DNA of 36,852 nucleotides from Halomicronema sp. CCY15110 (GCF_016888165.1 NZ_JACSWC010000275.1:1-36852), one strand, 5' to 3'. Positions 16,219 to 25,134 are shown, counted from the stretch's first letter. The notes: a model not told the origin generated them from the sequence alone. Numbers and translations are program-made.

Positions 16219-16830
16219 CTAGCGGGGGTGATGGCGCAGCAGCCATTGCAGGCAAATTCCGGTAACGATGCCGTAGCTTAGCCAACCTGCCCCATAGCTC
16301 AATGCTGTTGTAAATGGTGGTGGTAGTAGCCCCGGCAAAATGTACGCGACAGTTGAGCTACTTGCTCCTTTTAATGCACCTCCTAAAGCGCTGACCAGAA
16401 TCCACCAATGTGCTTTACGGAAAAATCGTCTCAAAATCGGAAACTGAGCTGCGCCAAAAATAGCCAGGCCAATCGGCTCATAGACCAACCTCATCCCAAA
16501 AACACGCCATATGCCCAGCGTGACTAGGAATGGAATAAGCGGTTCAAAAAGGGTTATGTAAGAACTCACCAGCGCTATTCCAAAAGTCCATCCCAGTGTG
16601 CTAACCACTATCCACCAAAAGGCTTTAGGCATGTACTGGCGCAAAACGAGCCATTGGGCTGCGCCAATCAACAAACCTGTAAAAAATACGGTTGCTGTAA
16701 GCTGAAAACCTGACTCTTCCAGTGCTCCAACGATCGCCCCCGCGATTGTAGTAGCCAATGTCCACCAGAGCCACAGGCGAGGTGCGATCGCCAATTGTCG
16801 TGTTTCATCTTGCCATTCATGCTGCACCAT
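16219..16830 (-). CDS. Polytopic membrane protein with internal duplication
   Basis: The 203 aa membrane protein has about six hydrophobic segments. Two halves resemble each other: GLLIGAAQWLVLRQYMPKAF-WWIVVSTLGW and LAIFGAAQFPILRRFFRKAH-WWILVSALGG, pointing to an internal repeat built around GAAQxxxLRxxxxxAxWW. Proteins with this repeat occur widely in cyanobacteria and have no known function. The start at 16830 has GAGGTG eight bases upstream; a nine-codon longer frame exists. Confidence 0.7.
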   Translation of the reverse strand: MVQHEWQDETRQLAIAPRLWLWWTLATTIAGAIVGALEESGFQLTATVFFTGLLIGAAQWLVLRQYMPKAFWWIVVSTLGWTFGIALVSSYITLFEPLIPFLVTLGIWRVFGMRLVYEPIGLAIFGAAQFPILRRFFRKAHWWILVSALGGALKGASSSTVAYILPGLLPPPFTTALSYGAGWLSYGIVTGICLQWLLRHHPR

Positions 16831-17018
16831 AGTGCTCACCTCAGAGTTGCACTTCAACTCGATATCTGTACTATTCGACCTAGCCCGTGTGAGAGCAGTT
16901 TCTATCTAATTCGCGATCGCGCTTCAGGAGGTTCTTCAGGTCTGAACACCGCATCGGTCTGAAGCAGCTTCTGTCCATGTGCCTGTAGCGATACCAGAGC
17001 AAATTTGCCGCATCAGTT

Positions 17019-17366
17019 CTAAGCAGAAGGGCGGCACATCATAACACCTTCTTTTTGAGTGTTGGCATTGGGATTATTTCCCATCGCTCGAACGGTGATC
17101 GTAGGTTCATAACCGGGATAACAACGGATGAGAACCGTATCTTCGGCTCTGGTCACATACAGTACATAAACAGGTCTACCGCCTAAAACAGCCGGGACAA
17201 GATCAGGGGGAAGAGCGGCTGTTGCAACCAGCGTTGACTGATTTGAGGAGCCTGAATCTGGTATCTCAGATAGGGCAGGCTTTGCCCCAAAAGATTGTAA
17301 ACAAACCATCACCAATGCTGTAACTGTGACTAACAGGATAGAAACATGAGAGAATCGCTTAAACAT
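17019..17366 (-). CDS. Small secreted hypothetical protein
   Basis: The 115 aa protein has a clear N-terminal signal peptide (basic MFKRF, hydrophobic SILLVTVTALVMVCLQSF, possible cleavage after AKPALS). The mature part has two cysteines (IRCYPGY and MMCRPSA) that could pair outside the membrane. No family is recognised. It belongs to a run of small minus-strand genes (17.0-18.2 kb) without obvious functional link. Confidence 0.55.
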   Translation of the reverse strand: MFKRFSHVSILLVTVTALVMVCLQSFGAKPALSEIPDSGSSNQSTLVATAALPPDLVPAVLGGRPVYVLYVTRAEDTVLIRCYPGYEPTITVRAMGNNPNANTQKEGVMMCRPSA

Positions 17367-17466
17367 GGTTGATTTTACTCTTGGTACTGTTGATGCTACA
17401 AAGACTCGCCAACAACAAGCGAACGTGGAAGCTAGAAATCACTTAATAAGCGTTAGAAAACAGTTT

Positions 17467-17838
17467 CTAATGTTCAGAATTTACTTGCCTGATAATCACA
17501 ATGTTTTCAGCAAATCCTAAAACAATGATTAGCCGTGAAAATGCTTGTAAAATGGCTTCCATTGTCCAGTTCTGACTCTGAAGCTCCCAGATCGTCACAA
17601 TAATAGTGAGTCCAATCACCAACGAGGATAGGATGACCGATGAATTGCGGCTGCGATAGAAGCGGATTGTCCTCTCCCGCCAAGATGGATTGAAAATACA
17701 AGCGATGTAGGACACTCCTGCACTGATCAACAAGCTGGTTTGAAGACCCGAAGGCAGGTTTGGATATCCAATCGCGATCGCCGTCAGACAGACTCCCAGC
17801 GCGAGGTACAGAAAAGTAAATAAGGTAGATCGTTTCAT
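17467..17838 (-). CDS. Small membrane protein
   Basis: The 123 aa protein has four likely membrane segments (TLFTFLYLALGVCLTAIAIG, TSLLISAGVSYIACIF, SVILSSLVIGLTIIVTIWEL and AFSRLIIVLGFAENIVII). The start MKRSTLF is favoured because GGAGAAG precedes it; a 19-codon longer frame to 17895 would overlap the upstream gene. Function unknown. Confidence 0.55.
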   Translation of the reverse strand: MKRSTLFTFLYLALGVCLTAIAIGYPNLPSGLQTSLLISAGVSYIACIFNPSWRERTIRFYRSRNSSVILSSLVIGLTIIVTIWELQSQNWTMEAILQAFSRLIIVLGFAENIVIIRQVNSEH

Positions 17839-17858
17839 GATTTCTTCTCCGGTGAAGC

Positions 17859-18158
17859 TTATTCTCTGTACCAAACACGCACACATTGAAAGCAATTGAC
17901 TGCAAGTCCCTGACTGATCATCACTGGGTAGAAAGCATTACTGGTCTTCACCCCGTAGTCACCATCATCGGTGCCTTTAATCCGATCGGGTAAAACAACA
18001 GTTTCAACATTGATTATCTGTATCGTTTTACTTGCAATCCACTGATTTACAGCACTCACAACCTCCGAGAAAGATTCATACTCGGAAGGTCCGCCGAAGG
18101 GTCCTCGTTCAGTAATTCGAGGCGCAAAATCTTTGTACTTAATCATTTGATTCACCAT
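17859..18158 (-). CDS. Hypothetical soluble protein (99 aa)
   Basis: No signal peptide or membrane segment. Contains a mixed alpha/beta-looking sequence (SEVVSAVNQWIASKTIQIINVETVVLP) and two close cysteines (VNCFQCVRVW) near the C-terminus. It lies 20 nt upstream of the next minus-strand gene and may share its transcript. No Shine-Dalgarno is obvious for either possible start (18158 or 18146). Confidence 0.5.
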   Translation of the reverse strand: MVNQMIKYKDFAPRITERGPFGGPSEYESFSEVVSAVNQWIASKTIQIINVETVVLPDRIKGTDDGDYGVKTSNAFYPVMISQGLAVNCFQCVRVWYRE

Positions 18159-18217
18159 CTAAAATTGCAGAGTTAACAATCGATTCAAGAAGCGATCGTG
18201 ATTTGGTCTGTTTAGCG

Positions 18218-18898
18218 CTACAACAACCACTGGGTTAGCGGAGGAACCAGGTAGCGGAGCGATAACGCCTCCCAGATCGCGCCGATGATGAACAGTGGGA
18301 GCGTGGCCAAGCTCAGCCAACCGAGCTGTTTTAGTCCACGGACGTAACCCTGACGATGGTTCCGAGCACCGATGGTGGCGGGGCGAACCCAAGACCGACC
18401 GAGGATGTATGCGCCCAACATTAAGAGGGCGTAAGCTTGGACTTCGATGAGTACCGTCAGCGAGTGCGGGATCAGTGCCACCGCCATAATCTTGGTAGTC
18501 GGGGCCATGGCTAAACCTAGAGTGAACGCCTTGTACGCAAACATGGCGATGCCAGTGAAGGGAACGAGCAGCGAAGGGAGCACGATCCACAGCGTGCCGG
18601 TCATGACGTTGACTCCCAGGATGGTCAGCGAGAACAGCCAAGGGTTGTTGATTAGCGATCGGACAAGATCCGCCGTTCCGTTGTCTTCCAGGGTGGCTAA
18701 CTGAGTTGCGCCCAGGTTGGGGAAGACCATCGCCGCTACTATCCCGGTGATGATTAAGCCATACACAATGGCGTTGATGATGAAGTAGGCGCGAAAATTG
18801 GCGCGAATAATTTGGACGGGTTTGCGAAGCAAGCGGATGGGTCTTGCTTCATGATTCGGGTGAATGAGGCGCTTTTTGGCGATCGCTTTGCGTGACAT
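18218..18898 (-). CDS. SpoIIM/DUF95-like membrane protein
   Basis: The 226 aa protein has a basic N-terminus and about five or six membrane segments. The stretch NVMTGTLWIVLPSLLVPFTGIAMFAYKAFTLGLAM followed by LIPHSLTVLIEVQAYALLMLGAY matches the stage II sporulation protein M family (integral membrane, PHG/PHS-x-xE motif). The family is widespread in non-sporulating bacteria, with unknown role there. The start has GGAG eight bases upstream. Confidence 0.7.
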   Translation of the reverse strand: MSRKAIAKKRLIHPNHEARPIRLLRKPVQIIRANFRAYFIINAIVYGLIITGIVAAMVFPNLGATQLATLEDNGTADLVRSLINNPWLFSLTILGVNVMTGTLWIVLPSLLVPFTGIAMFAYKAFTLGLAMAPTTKIMAVALIPHSLTVLIEVQAYALLMLGAYILGRSWVRPATIGARNHRQGYVRGLKQLGWLSLATLPLFIIGAIWEALSLRYLVPPLTQWLL

Positions 18899-19128
18899 AT
18901 TTTTAGCTCCAATGTTTGGTGATGGATGTAGTGATGATTAAGAGTGAGAACCGCCGCGTAGAGCAGCGTTGTTGTTGATGCAAATAAGGATGTCTAAATC
19001 CTTGGTTTTGGCGATGGGGGCTAGAGGACGCAGCGATCGCGGTTGGGTTTGTTGGTGGAACGATTCACTGTGATTCCACGATCAACAATCAACTCACTTT
19101 ATAGACGCCATCGAACGCAGGATTTGAG

Positions 19129-20871
19129 TTACCTGTCACCCGTCGGCAGCGTGAAGCTTGGGGTATTGGGAGACAACTGCTCCGTGTACGCCTGCCGGTA
19201 GATGTCCAGCCACGGCGCGCGATCGCCAGGGATGACGGTGTCGTTGGCTGGGTCGACCAAGGCAAGATCGAGTCGGCCGTCGCTGACGGTGATTCTTTCC
19301 AACGACGGTGTATCAATCCAGTCGTTGTCGGGGGCCAGAGAGGGCTGAATGGTGCCGATCTCGACGGCCAACGCATGACCAGCTTGCAGCGTCCAGTCCG
19401 TCGATCGCAGATCGAAGCTGGTCGTGCCGGGTTTCACTACCGCCACCTGCCGGTTGAACGCAACGGCGCTGCCATCTGGGGCGACGTCGTACAACTCGAC
19501 CATGACGTTGCCGTGGCCCTCGGTATTCAGAGACACCTGCGGCGTGCCCGTGATTCGAACGGGTTGCCCAAGTGGCTCAGACCAGATGAAGAAGCGGTTG
19601 GGAGCCTCGGTTGCGGGGTCGGCGGGCAGTCCGTCGTCCAGGTATGACCCGCCGCCGAGCGCGATGGTGGGGGAGTACTCCACCACTGGCCAGGTATCCT
19701 GGGCGCGCCAGGCACCGGTACTGTCCTGCACGACATAGGCTGGGTAGTCCACGGTCGGTTCGATGCCCTTGAGGTGCTGGTCGTAGAAGGAGATCACCTC
19801 GTCGAACCAGCCATCGCGGCCCATTTCCAGTTTCCCATCGGCAGTGCGATCGTTGCCCCGGTAATGCTCCCAAGGGCCGAGCCAGCCGCGCTGCGGCCCC
19901 TGGTGATTGGCGAGAAACTCCTCCACCGCCTCGGCTTCGGCCTTCCAATCGAGGAAGCCCTGCGTGAACAATAGCGGAGTGTCGGTGCCCTTGGCGCGCT
20001 CGGCTAGGTTACGGAACTGCCAGAACTCCGAGCCCGGGTCAGCGTCCTGGTAGCCGAGCGAGTTCAACGGTAGGCACAGCGGGTTCACCTGCTCGTAGGC
20101 GGCGTTGGTCCGGTAGCGCTCGTCATCGTCGGGCAGCTGCGGCAAGATAGCAATCTCGTTATAGGTGCGCGACACATCCACGATGGTCGAGCGGGGGACG
20201 CCGTTCGACCAGACGCTGCGGTGCAGATCCCAGATCGGCTCCTGGGCGACGACGGCTTTGAGCGCGTCCTGGTCGAGGTTGTTGCCCACTAAACCGGTGA
20301 TGGCATCGTAGGACTTGCCATACATGCCGACGGCACCCGTCGACCAGGGCTGGCTCGCGGCCCAGTCGATCGCGGCCTGCACGTCGGCCTGCTCACCGGG
20401 GCCCATAAAGTCTAGACATCCGGTGGAGCCGCCGAAGCCGCGCAGGTCGACCATAACGAAGGCGTAGCCGCGGTTGAATAGATCGGTGCCTTCGATCAGG
20501 TCGTTGAAGCGGTTCGAGGGGCCGGTGTGCGCGTGGTTTTCCAGTGCCTGTTGGCCGGAGTGCCCGAAGTACGCTCCGACCGACAGGATCACCGGCACCT
20601 GCTCGCCTGCGGCCAGTCCTTCGGGCAACAGAACGTCGGCGTGCAGTTCAACGTCGGAACCGTCTGAGGACGGAAAGTAGTGCTGCGTCCAGGCCGCGCC
20701 TTGAGGAACGCGGTCGTTCTCGGCGTACGTGACCGCTCTATCGGCGGTGGCAACCGCAGCAGTCGCGATCGCCTCTGACTGTGTCAATGCGGCAGGTGCC
20801 CCAGCGAGGACAAGCAACATCACTGCTGTGCCTGTTAATAAGCGCCTGACGTAGGTCTTGGGAACGCGCAT
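19129..20871 (-). CDS. Secreted S15-type (CocE/NonD) hydrolase, X-Pro dipeptidyl-peptidase family
   Basis: The 580 aa exported hydrolase has a signal peptide (MRVPKTYVRRLLTGTAVMLLVLAGAPAALT). The alpha/beta-hydrolase core shows VDLRGFGGSTG, nucleophile motif MYGKSYDA (Ser187), a probable acid in FTQGFLDWK and a probable base in LGPWEHYRG, as in X-Pro dipeptidyl peptidases and cocaine-esterase relatives. The C-terminal beta-sandwich includes PVRITGTPQVSLN and WTLQAGHALAVEIG. The start at 20871 has AGGAGGAG upstream; a 29-codon extension is rejected. The gene is conspicuously GC-rich compared with its neighbours, suggesting transfer, perhaps from an actinobacterium. The substrate (peptide or ester) is unknown. 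Confidence 0.82.
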   Translation of the reverse strand: MRVPKTYVRRLLTGTAVMLLVLAGAPAALTQSEAIATAAVATADRAVTYAENDRVPQGAAWTQHYFPSSDGSDVELHADVLLPEGLAAGEQVPVILSVGAYFGHSGQQALENHAHTGPSNRFNDLIEGTDLFNRGYAFVMVDLRGFGGSTGCLDFMGPGEQADVQAAIDWAASQPWSTGAVGMYGKSYDAITGLVGNNLDQDALKAVVAQEPIWDLHRSVWSNGVPRSTIVDVSRTYNEIAILPQLPDDDERYRTNAAYEQVNPLCLPLNSLGYQDADPGSEFWQFRNLAERAKGTDTPLLFTQGFLDWKAEAEAVEEFLANHQGPQRGWLGPWEHYRGNDRTADGKLEMGRDGWFDEVISFYDQHLKGIEPTVDYPAYVVQDSTGAWRAQDTWPVVEYSPTIALGGGSYLDDGLPADPATEAPNRFFIWSEPLGQPVRITGTPQVSLNTEGHGNVMVELYDVAPDGSAVAFNRQVAVVKPGTTSFDLRSTDWTLQAGHALAVEIGTIQPSLAPDNDWIDTPSLERITVSDGRLDLALVDPANDTVIPGDRAPWLDIYRQAYTEQLSPNTPSFTLPTGDR

Positions 20872-21037
20872 AATTCTCCTCCTGATGGAAGCTGTTGGTC
20901 TTGAGTCGGTCGTGAGTCGGTCACGATTTCGTGGGTTATTAGAAGAAACTTGAGACATAGTGTTTAACGCTTTAACCGTGGCGAAGATTCGAGATCACTC
21001 AACCCCTGTTCGTGCACGGTGGGCTTGAGGAGATGGC

Positions 21038-21778
21038 TCAGCCGATGAGGGCCAGCACGGCGTGAACTGTCAGGTGGGCGATCATGGCGGCCTCTAGCCC
21101 GTAGCGCCAGAATAAATACCCCGCAACCCCTGCAAACAAAGAATTTTGGATTAGCAATAACCCCACTAGGGCTGGGGTTAACGGCAGCCCCAGGGCGATC
21201 GCATAGGGCAAGTGAGCCATCGCAAACACCAGGGAGGAGACGGCAATGGCGACTACCACCCATCGAATCTGGGGTTTACCCTGGCGCTGCTGCCCAAATC
21301 GCCAGCCCAGCCATAGCAGCAGCGTCATCAGTCCCCAGCGGATCAGAATTTCTTCGGTGATACCGCCGTAGAGAAATCGCACTAGCAGCGGTGTGGGCTC
21401 AGCCGCCCCATAGGCGGGTGGCAGCAGCGGGCGAGACAGCAGGGCGATCGCCGTCAGTAGTCCGCCGCTGATCAACCCACCCACCACGCCGGGCAACAGT
21501 TGAGGAACTATAGCTTGCCGCCACGAGTGCCCAGAGGCCAAAGCCTCTGCCCCCGGTGCCATTAGCTCTAGCCGGTGAGCCAAGAGCACGCCTATCAGCA
21601 CCGCTACCGACACCAAAACCGTAGGCTGCACCAGCATCAGTAGTCTGACCACGGCGGCAGGTGGGGCACCCTCTGGGAGCAAGGGCAACGGCACCAACAC
21701 CAGGGTCATCACCCCAGCCATGCCTGCCAACCACAGCAGCCCAAACAGTCGCAGCCTAGAGTCTTTATGCTTAACCAT
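21038..21778 (-). CDS. CPBP-family intramembrane metalloprotease
   Basis: The 246 aa protein has about seven hydrophobic segments. It carries the family motifs GGITEEILIRWG (EExxxR, near residue 145), FAMAHLPY (FxxxH) and QNSLFAGVAGYLFWRYG, with a final H in IAHLTVHAV. This group (CAAX protease and bacteriocin-processing) cleaves in the membrane; in bacteria it often gives self-immunity or maturation. The start has AGAGGA nine bases upstream. A second CPBP gene follows upstream on the same strand, 40 bp away, so the two may form an operon. Confidence 0.82.
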   Translation of the reverse strand: MVKHKDSRLRLFGLLWLAGMAGVMTLVLVPLPLLPEGAPPAAVVRLLMLVQPTVLVSVAVLIGVLLAHRLELMAPGAEALASGHSWRQAIVPQLLPGVVGGLISGGLLTAIALLSRPLLPPAYGAAEPTPLLVRFLYGGITEEILIRWGLMTLLLWLGWRFGQQRQGKPQIRWVVVAIAVSSLVFAMAHLPYAIALGLPLTPALVGLLLIQNSLFAGVAGYLFWRYGLEAAMIAHLTVHAVLALIG

Positions 21779-21817
21779 GGTTTTATCCTCTGCTGATGGT
21801 TTTACGAACTGACGAGA

Positions 21818-22831
21818 TTACCAACGACCCCTCCGATAACTCTGGGAAACGGGTTTGGATACCCCATCGGGTTTGAACACTTTGTAGGCGATCGCCAGAA
21901 ACATGGGTACGACAACCAGCATTGATAGAGCCGTGTAGGTTGCGTGGAACTCGCTGACTGTGAAGAGAGTCGGCGGAGTCACGGCGCTTCCGGTCACGTC
22001 GCTTCCGGCTACGCCCATCAAGAGATTGCCGCCGATGTTGTTCGCGAAGTGTACGCCGATGGCGAGTTCAGTGGTTCCGTCAATCAACGAAACCACGGTC
22101 CACACTAGCCCCGGAACGAGGAAGTAGTTGATGAAGACCGTGAGCCAACCGCCAGCGCTCGCCTCCGGGTTGAGCAGGTGCGTCAGGGCGAAGATCACAG
22201 CTGGCACCAGCGCCAGAAAGACGCGGTTAGACCAAACAATACTCGCGCCCTGCACAACGTATCCGCGAAAGAAAAGCTCTTCTGTGGTGGTCTGGATCGC
22301 AACGAAAATCAGTGCGATCGGTACGAAGAGCGCGAACGTTGTGAGGTCAAAGTTAAAAGAGAAGGTATCGGGATAAAAGAAGTACTGTCCCAGCCCAGCG
22401 ATCAGCCAGACTGGCACGAACCACGCCACAAACCCATGACTGACCCGCCGCCAGCTAATCTTCTCCCGCGCTGTGACCAGTGTCCGGGGATGACGCTGGT
22501 GAACGAAGGTGACGGCGATCAGCATTCCCGCGAGGAAGAACGGAAAGCTCGCCCTGAACGCAACGAAGCCCCCCACGAGGCCGAGCGCAGCGTAATCCAG
22601 CCGATTGAACGCCGCAAGCGCCTCCTGACCGCCGAGCAGGAACGCGATGCGGGGGGTGGCGATGCCGTTGACGACCAGCCCCACAAAGAAGATGACGACT
22701 AATCCCAGAACATACCGCCACCACCGATACTTACCCCACCCGGCAGCCTCCACGTAGGTGAATTTTTTCGCTTCTGTGATGATTCCCTCTGTTCTTTCGG
22801 TATTTTGTCTTTCGGTATTTTGCATCTTCAT
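21818..22831 (-). CDS. CPBP-family intramembrane metalloprotease
   Basis: The 337 aa protein has about eight membrane segments. TTTEELFFRGYVVQG (EExxxR) and FALTHLLNPEA (FxxxH) are the catalytic motifs, and AIGVHFANNIGGNL supplies the last conserved His/Asn block. The N-terminal 20 residues include a short tandem repeat (QNTERQNTERTE) that reflects a duplicated 15-bp unit in the DNA. Possible starts are 22831 and 22825; the frame to 22885 has a poorer start. Its promoter region (23070-23130) carries one of the six AraC-type elements described below, so it is a candidate target of the AraC gene immediately upstream. Confidence 0.82.
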   Translation of the reverse strand: MKMQNTERQNTERTEGIITEAKKFTYVEAAGWGKYRWWRYVLGLVVIFFVGLVVNGIATPRIAFLLGGQEALAAFNRLDYAALGLVGGFVAFRASFPFFLAGMLIAVTFVHQRHPRTLVTAREKISWRRVSHGFVAWFVPVWLIAGLGQYFFYPDTFSFNFDLTTFALFVPIALIFVAIQTTTEELFFRGYVVQGASIVWSNRVFLALVPAVIFALTHLLNPEASAGGWLTVFINYFLVPGLVWTVVSLIDGTTELAIGVHFANNIGGNLLMGVAGSDVTGSAVTPPTLFTVSEFHATYTALSMLVVVPMFLAIAYKVFKPDGVSKPVSQSYRRGRW

Positions 22832-23069
22832 CTCCGTTCCCTTCATGGGTAAATTCTGTAGTGCTTGGATCTGGTTGCTAATCACAGTTGTCGATAGTTT
22901 CAGGATTTAACGATGACTTGGATAGATCTGGTGTCACCAAACCCGGCGTCGTTGGACATGCGCTTGCCCTTAGTCGAACCACGATTCGAGTATCGACGGC
23001 CCCTATCAACGGAATTTTTGGGCTGAGTTTATATACTTTTGGTGCAGATTGTTTTTGTCTTAGCTAACT

Positions 23070-23130
23070 TGAGTATGTGAGTTTTAACGCTCAAGTTCTT
23101 TCAGATTCTTACGGTGATTTATTAGATTCC
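23070..23130 (-). promoter_or_regulatory. AraC-type promoter element, copy 1 (upstream of CPBP gene)
   Basis: Minus-strand half-sites GGAATCTAA (23122-23130) and AGAATCTGA (23101-23109), 21 bp apart, followed by 24 bp and a weak -10 (ATACTC). The 5' half-site and the -10 are the most divergent of the set. It lies between the AraC gene ending at 23138 and the CPBP gene starting at 22831. Confidence 0.6.
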
Positions 23131-23137
23131 TATGGAG

Positions 23138-24025
23138 CTAGCGAATCTGTTTCGGTGTCATGCCAGTGAGACGCTTAAACTGTTGTGTTAAATGGCTTTG
23201 GCTAGAGAAACCGACTTGTAGAGCGATGTCTGCGATCGCTAAATCTGTTTTCATCAACATCACTTTTGCTCGTTCAACGCGCTGTTGAATCACATATTGA
23301 TGGGGCGAAATTCCCATTGCTTGCTTAAACAAACTCGCAAAGTAAGTCGGGCTAATGTTCACAACACTAGCCAGTTCTGCCAAGGATAAATCTCGATTCA
23401 AGTAAGTGTGAATGTAATCGATCGCCTGCTGCAACTGGGTACGAGTAAAGCTGCTGTGGGGTGATGCGATCGATTGCGTCAGAGTCGAATAGTGTCGGAG
23501 TAAATGGATCACTAGGGCTTGAGTGAGTGATTCGACATAGAGTTGCCCCATGATCCCGCCTGATCGCAACTCAGCGAGCATCAGCATACCAATCTGATGC
23601 AGTTGCACATCCTGCTGACCGAAACCATGCACAAGCTCGAACCGATTTGAATCAATATCGGAGGCTTCGGCAACGTGTTGAACCAATTCAGGCTTTAGGC
23701 AAATGTGCAGCGGAGTGCAGATGACACCACTCTCATCTCGACACCAATAGCTCGGTTGTCCAGCCGGGACAAAAAGATTGTCCCCTTCACTAAGGATTGA
23801 TTCATGCCGGCGATCGTCCCGTTTCTGAATTAACGGGGCAGGATTGCCGATGTGTAAGTTCAGCCAATGGTCTGAGAGGGCTGAGAGTTCCACCTCAAAC
23901 GCTGAAACAGGGCTTTGACACTGCTCAACGAAAACGCCATTCCAGTTCATTCGCTGACTGGAGAACATCAGCGTTTTATTAAACTGCTGGCTGAGTTCGA
24001 GCGAGTTAAGCCGATTGCTAGTCAT
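23138..24025 (-). CDS. AraC-family transcription regulator, paralogue 1
   Basis: The 295 aa protein has an N-terminal ligand/cupin-like half (GDNLFVPAGQPSYWC near the middle) and a C-terminal AraC double helix-turn-helix (about residues 195-295): LSLAELASVVNISPTYFASLFKQ, SPHQYVIQQRVERAK and DIALQVGFSSQSHLTQQFKRLTG. It is nearly identical in the C-terminal domain to paralogues at 27371 and 35334. The start at 24025 matches the paralogues (MTSNRLNSLELSQ against MASN...) and overlaps the upstream small gene by 8 nt (ATGACTAG). The longer frame to 24040 is not favoured. Its likely binding site lies just 3', before the CPBP gene. Confidence 0.9.
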   Translation of the reverse strand: MTSNRLNSLELSQQFNKTLMFSSQRMNWNGVFVEQCQSPVSAFEVELSALSDHWLNLHIGNPAPLIQKRDDRRHESILSEGDNLFVPAGQPSYWCRDESGVICTPLHICLKPELVQHVAEASDIDSNRFELVHGFGQQDVQLHQIGMLMLAELRSGGIMGQLYVESLTQALVIHLLRHYSTLTQSIASPHSSFTRTQLQQAIDYIHTYLNRDLSLAELASVVNISPTYFASLFKQAMGISPHQYVIQQRVERAKVMLMKTDLAIADIALQVGFSSQSHLTQQFKRLTGMTPKQIR

Positions 24026-24269
24026 GAAGTTTGCTCTCACCGATTGTTCTTGTATAGGAATCCAGGGATTGTAAGTGCCGATAGACCACGGGACCGAGTC
24101 CGAGACGCGAGAGCTGCAATCCGGCTCCGTACCCGACTACGTTAGGGACGATAAGGCTCACAATGCCCTCGGGCCAGCTCAGACGTGTGAACTGATTACG
24201 TACGGGCTGAGTAGAGAACCCAGCGGTATTTTTTTCTGACTCCCGCGAATAGTTAGAAAATTTAGACAT
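24018..24269 (-). CDS. Small hypothetical protein coupled to AraC paralogue 1
   Basis: The 83 aa protein starts MSKFSNYSRESEKNTAG and includes LSWPEGIVSLIVPNVVGYGAGLQLSRLG. No family is recognised; it could be the tail of a larger enzyme. The start at 24269 is well supported by AAAGGAG nine bases upstream. Its stop overlaps the AraC start by 8 nt, so the two are likely translated together. It lies downstream of the TetR gene, 48 bp away, on the same strand. Confidence 0.5.
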   Translation of the reverse strand: MSKFSNYSRESEKNTAGFSTQPVRNQFTRLSWPEGIVSLIVPNVVGYGAGLQLSRLGLGPVVYRHLQSLDSYTRTIGESKLHD

Positions 24270-24317
24270 GAGGATCAACTCCTTTACTCTTGTTGCTGAT
24301 TTCAGTTGTGAATGGGT

Positions 24318-24965
24318 TTAAGGATCGACAGGATCGCCAACTGCCCCACCTGTAGCGGTGTGCACGGCGCGGGCCATCTGCCCAAGCGTGTTGCCAAGCG
24401 AGGTGGGATCGGCTCCTGCCATCAGGGCCGCACTGATGTCTTCACTGATAACGCGCACGACTGCGGTGGCTGCTGCGGCGTGCAGTCGCACCTCGATATC
24501 GTCAGGCGATCGCCGCAGGCGATCTGCGAAGATCTCGACCAGAGCGCGCTCTATTCGGTCGTTGGTCATCAGCCAGACCGTCCGTAGATCCGGCTCTTTT
24601 TCGGCCAGCACAGTCATCTTGATCACAGCCTGATCAAAGGACTGCTGATCGGGATCTTTAGTCCGATTTATCGCCCACTCCATGAGGTGATCTTCAAGGG
24701 AGACATCCCGAGGCCAGCGGCGCAATAGCGCCACAAACTCATCGCCATCCTGCGCCAAGACCGGCTCGACACAGCTCTCTTTGTTGCGGAAGTACCGCCA
24801 GAGAGTGCGCACCGAGAGACCCACTGCTGCGGCGATTTGCTCGCCGGTCGTGGCAGCGACCCCTTGCTCCCAGAATAAACGCGCCGCCTCCCGCGAAATC
24901 TCCAGACGTATCCGCTGCTGCCGCTGCTCACTCATCCTCCCTGGCTTGCGCTCGTTCTTTGTCAT
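24318..24965 (-). CDS. TetR-family transcriptional regulator
   Basis: The 215 aa repressor has an N-terminal TetR helix-turn-helix: REAARLFWEQGVAATTGEQIAAAVGLSVRTLWRYFRNKES. The ligand-binding C-terminal domain is typical but does not reveal the ligand. The GC-rich, actinobacterial-looking sequence contrasts with the AraC genes around it. The start is uncertain: ATG at 24965 is chosen, with GTG at 24989 and ATG at 24935 as alternatives. Two near-identical palindromes upstream (25010-25052) are its probable operators. The downstream small gene and AraC paralogue 1 may be its targets. Confidence 0.85.
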   Translation of the reverse strand: MTKNERKPGRMSEQRQQRIRLEISREAARLFWEQGVAATTGEQIAAAVGLSVRTLWRYFRNKESCVEPVLAQDGDEFVALLRRWPRDVSLEDHLMEWAINRTKDPDQQSFDQAVIKMTVLAEKEPDLRTVWLMTNDRIERALVEIFADRLRRSPDDIEVRLHAAAATAVVRVISEDISAALMAGADPTSLGNTLGQMARAVHTATGGAVGDPVDP

Positions 24966-25009
24966 GGCGTTGGCACCGTCACTCCCCACGACAGTCTTCT
25001 TTCAAAGTT

Positions 25010-25052
25010 TGTCACTTAGTGGCACAATAGCGCTAAATGACACTAGGTGACA
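25010..25052 (-). promoter_or_regulatory. Double TetR operator candidate
   Basis: TGTCACTTAGTGGCA (25010-25024) and TGACACTAGGTGACA (25038-25052) share a 15-bp palindromic pattern, TGNCACTNAGTGNCA (the second matches it on the opposite strand as TGTCACCTAGTGTCA). Their centres are 28 bp apart. They lie 45-90 bp upstream of the TetR gene, as expected for autoregulation. Confidence 0.65.
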
Positions 25053-25134
25053 AGAGGTTGCTTTGCCAACTAGCACGTCTCATTTCGGCAAATAGCTATT
25101 CGGCTCTGGAACTACCGATAAGGGAATGACATTT

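Noticed and set aside
19424-19738. Plus-strand frames opposite the S15 hydrolase
   Set aside because: Long frames on the opposite strand are expected in GC-rich coding sequence; the hydrolase motifs prove the minus strand.
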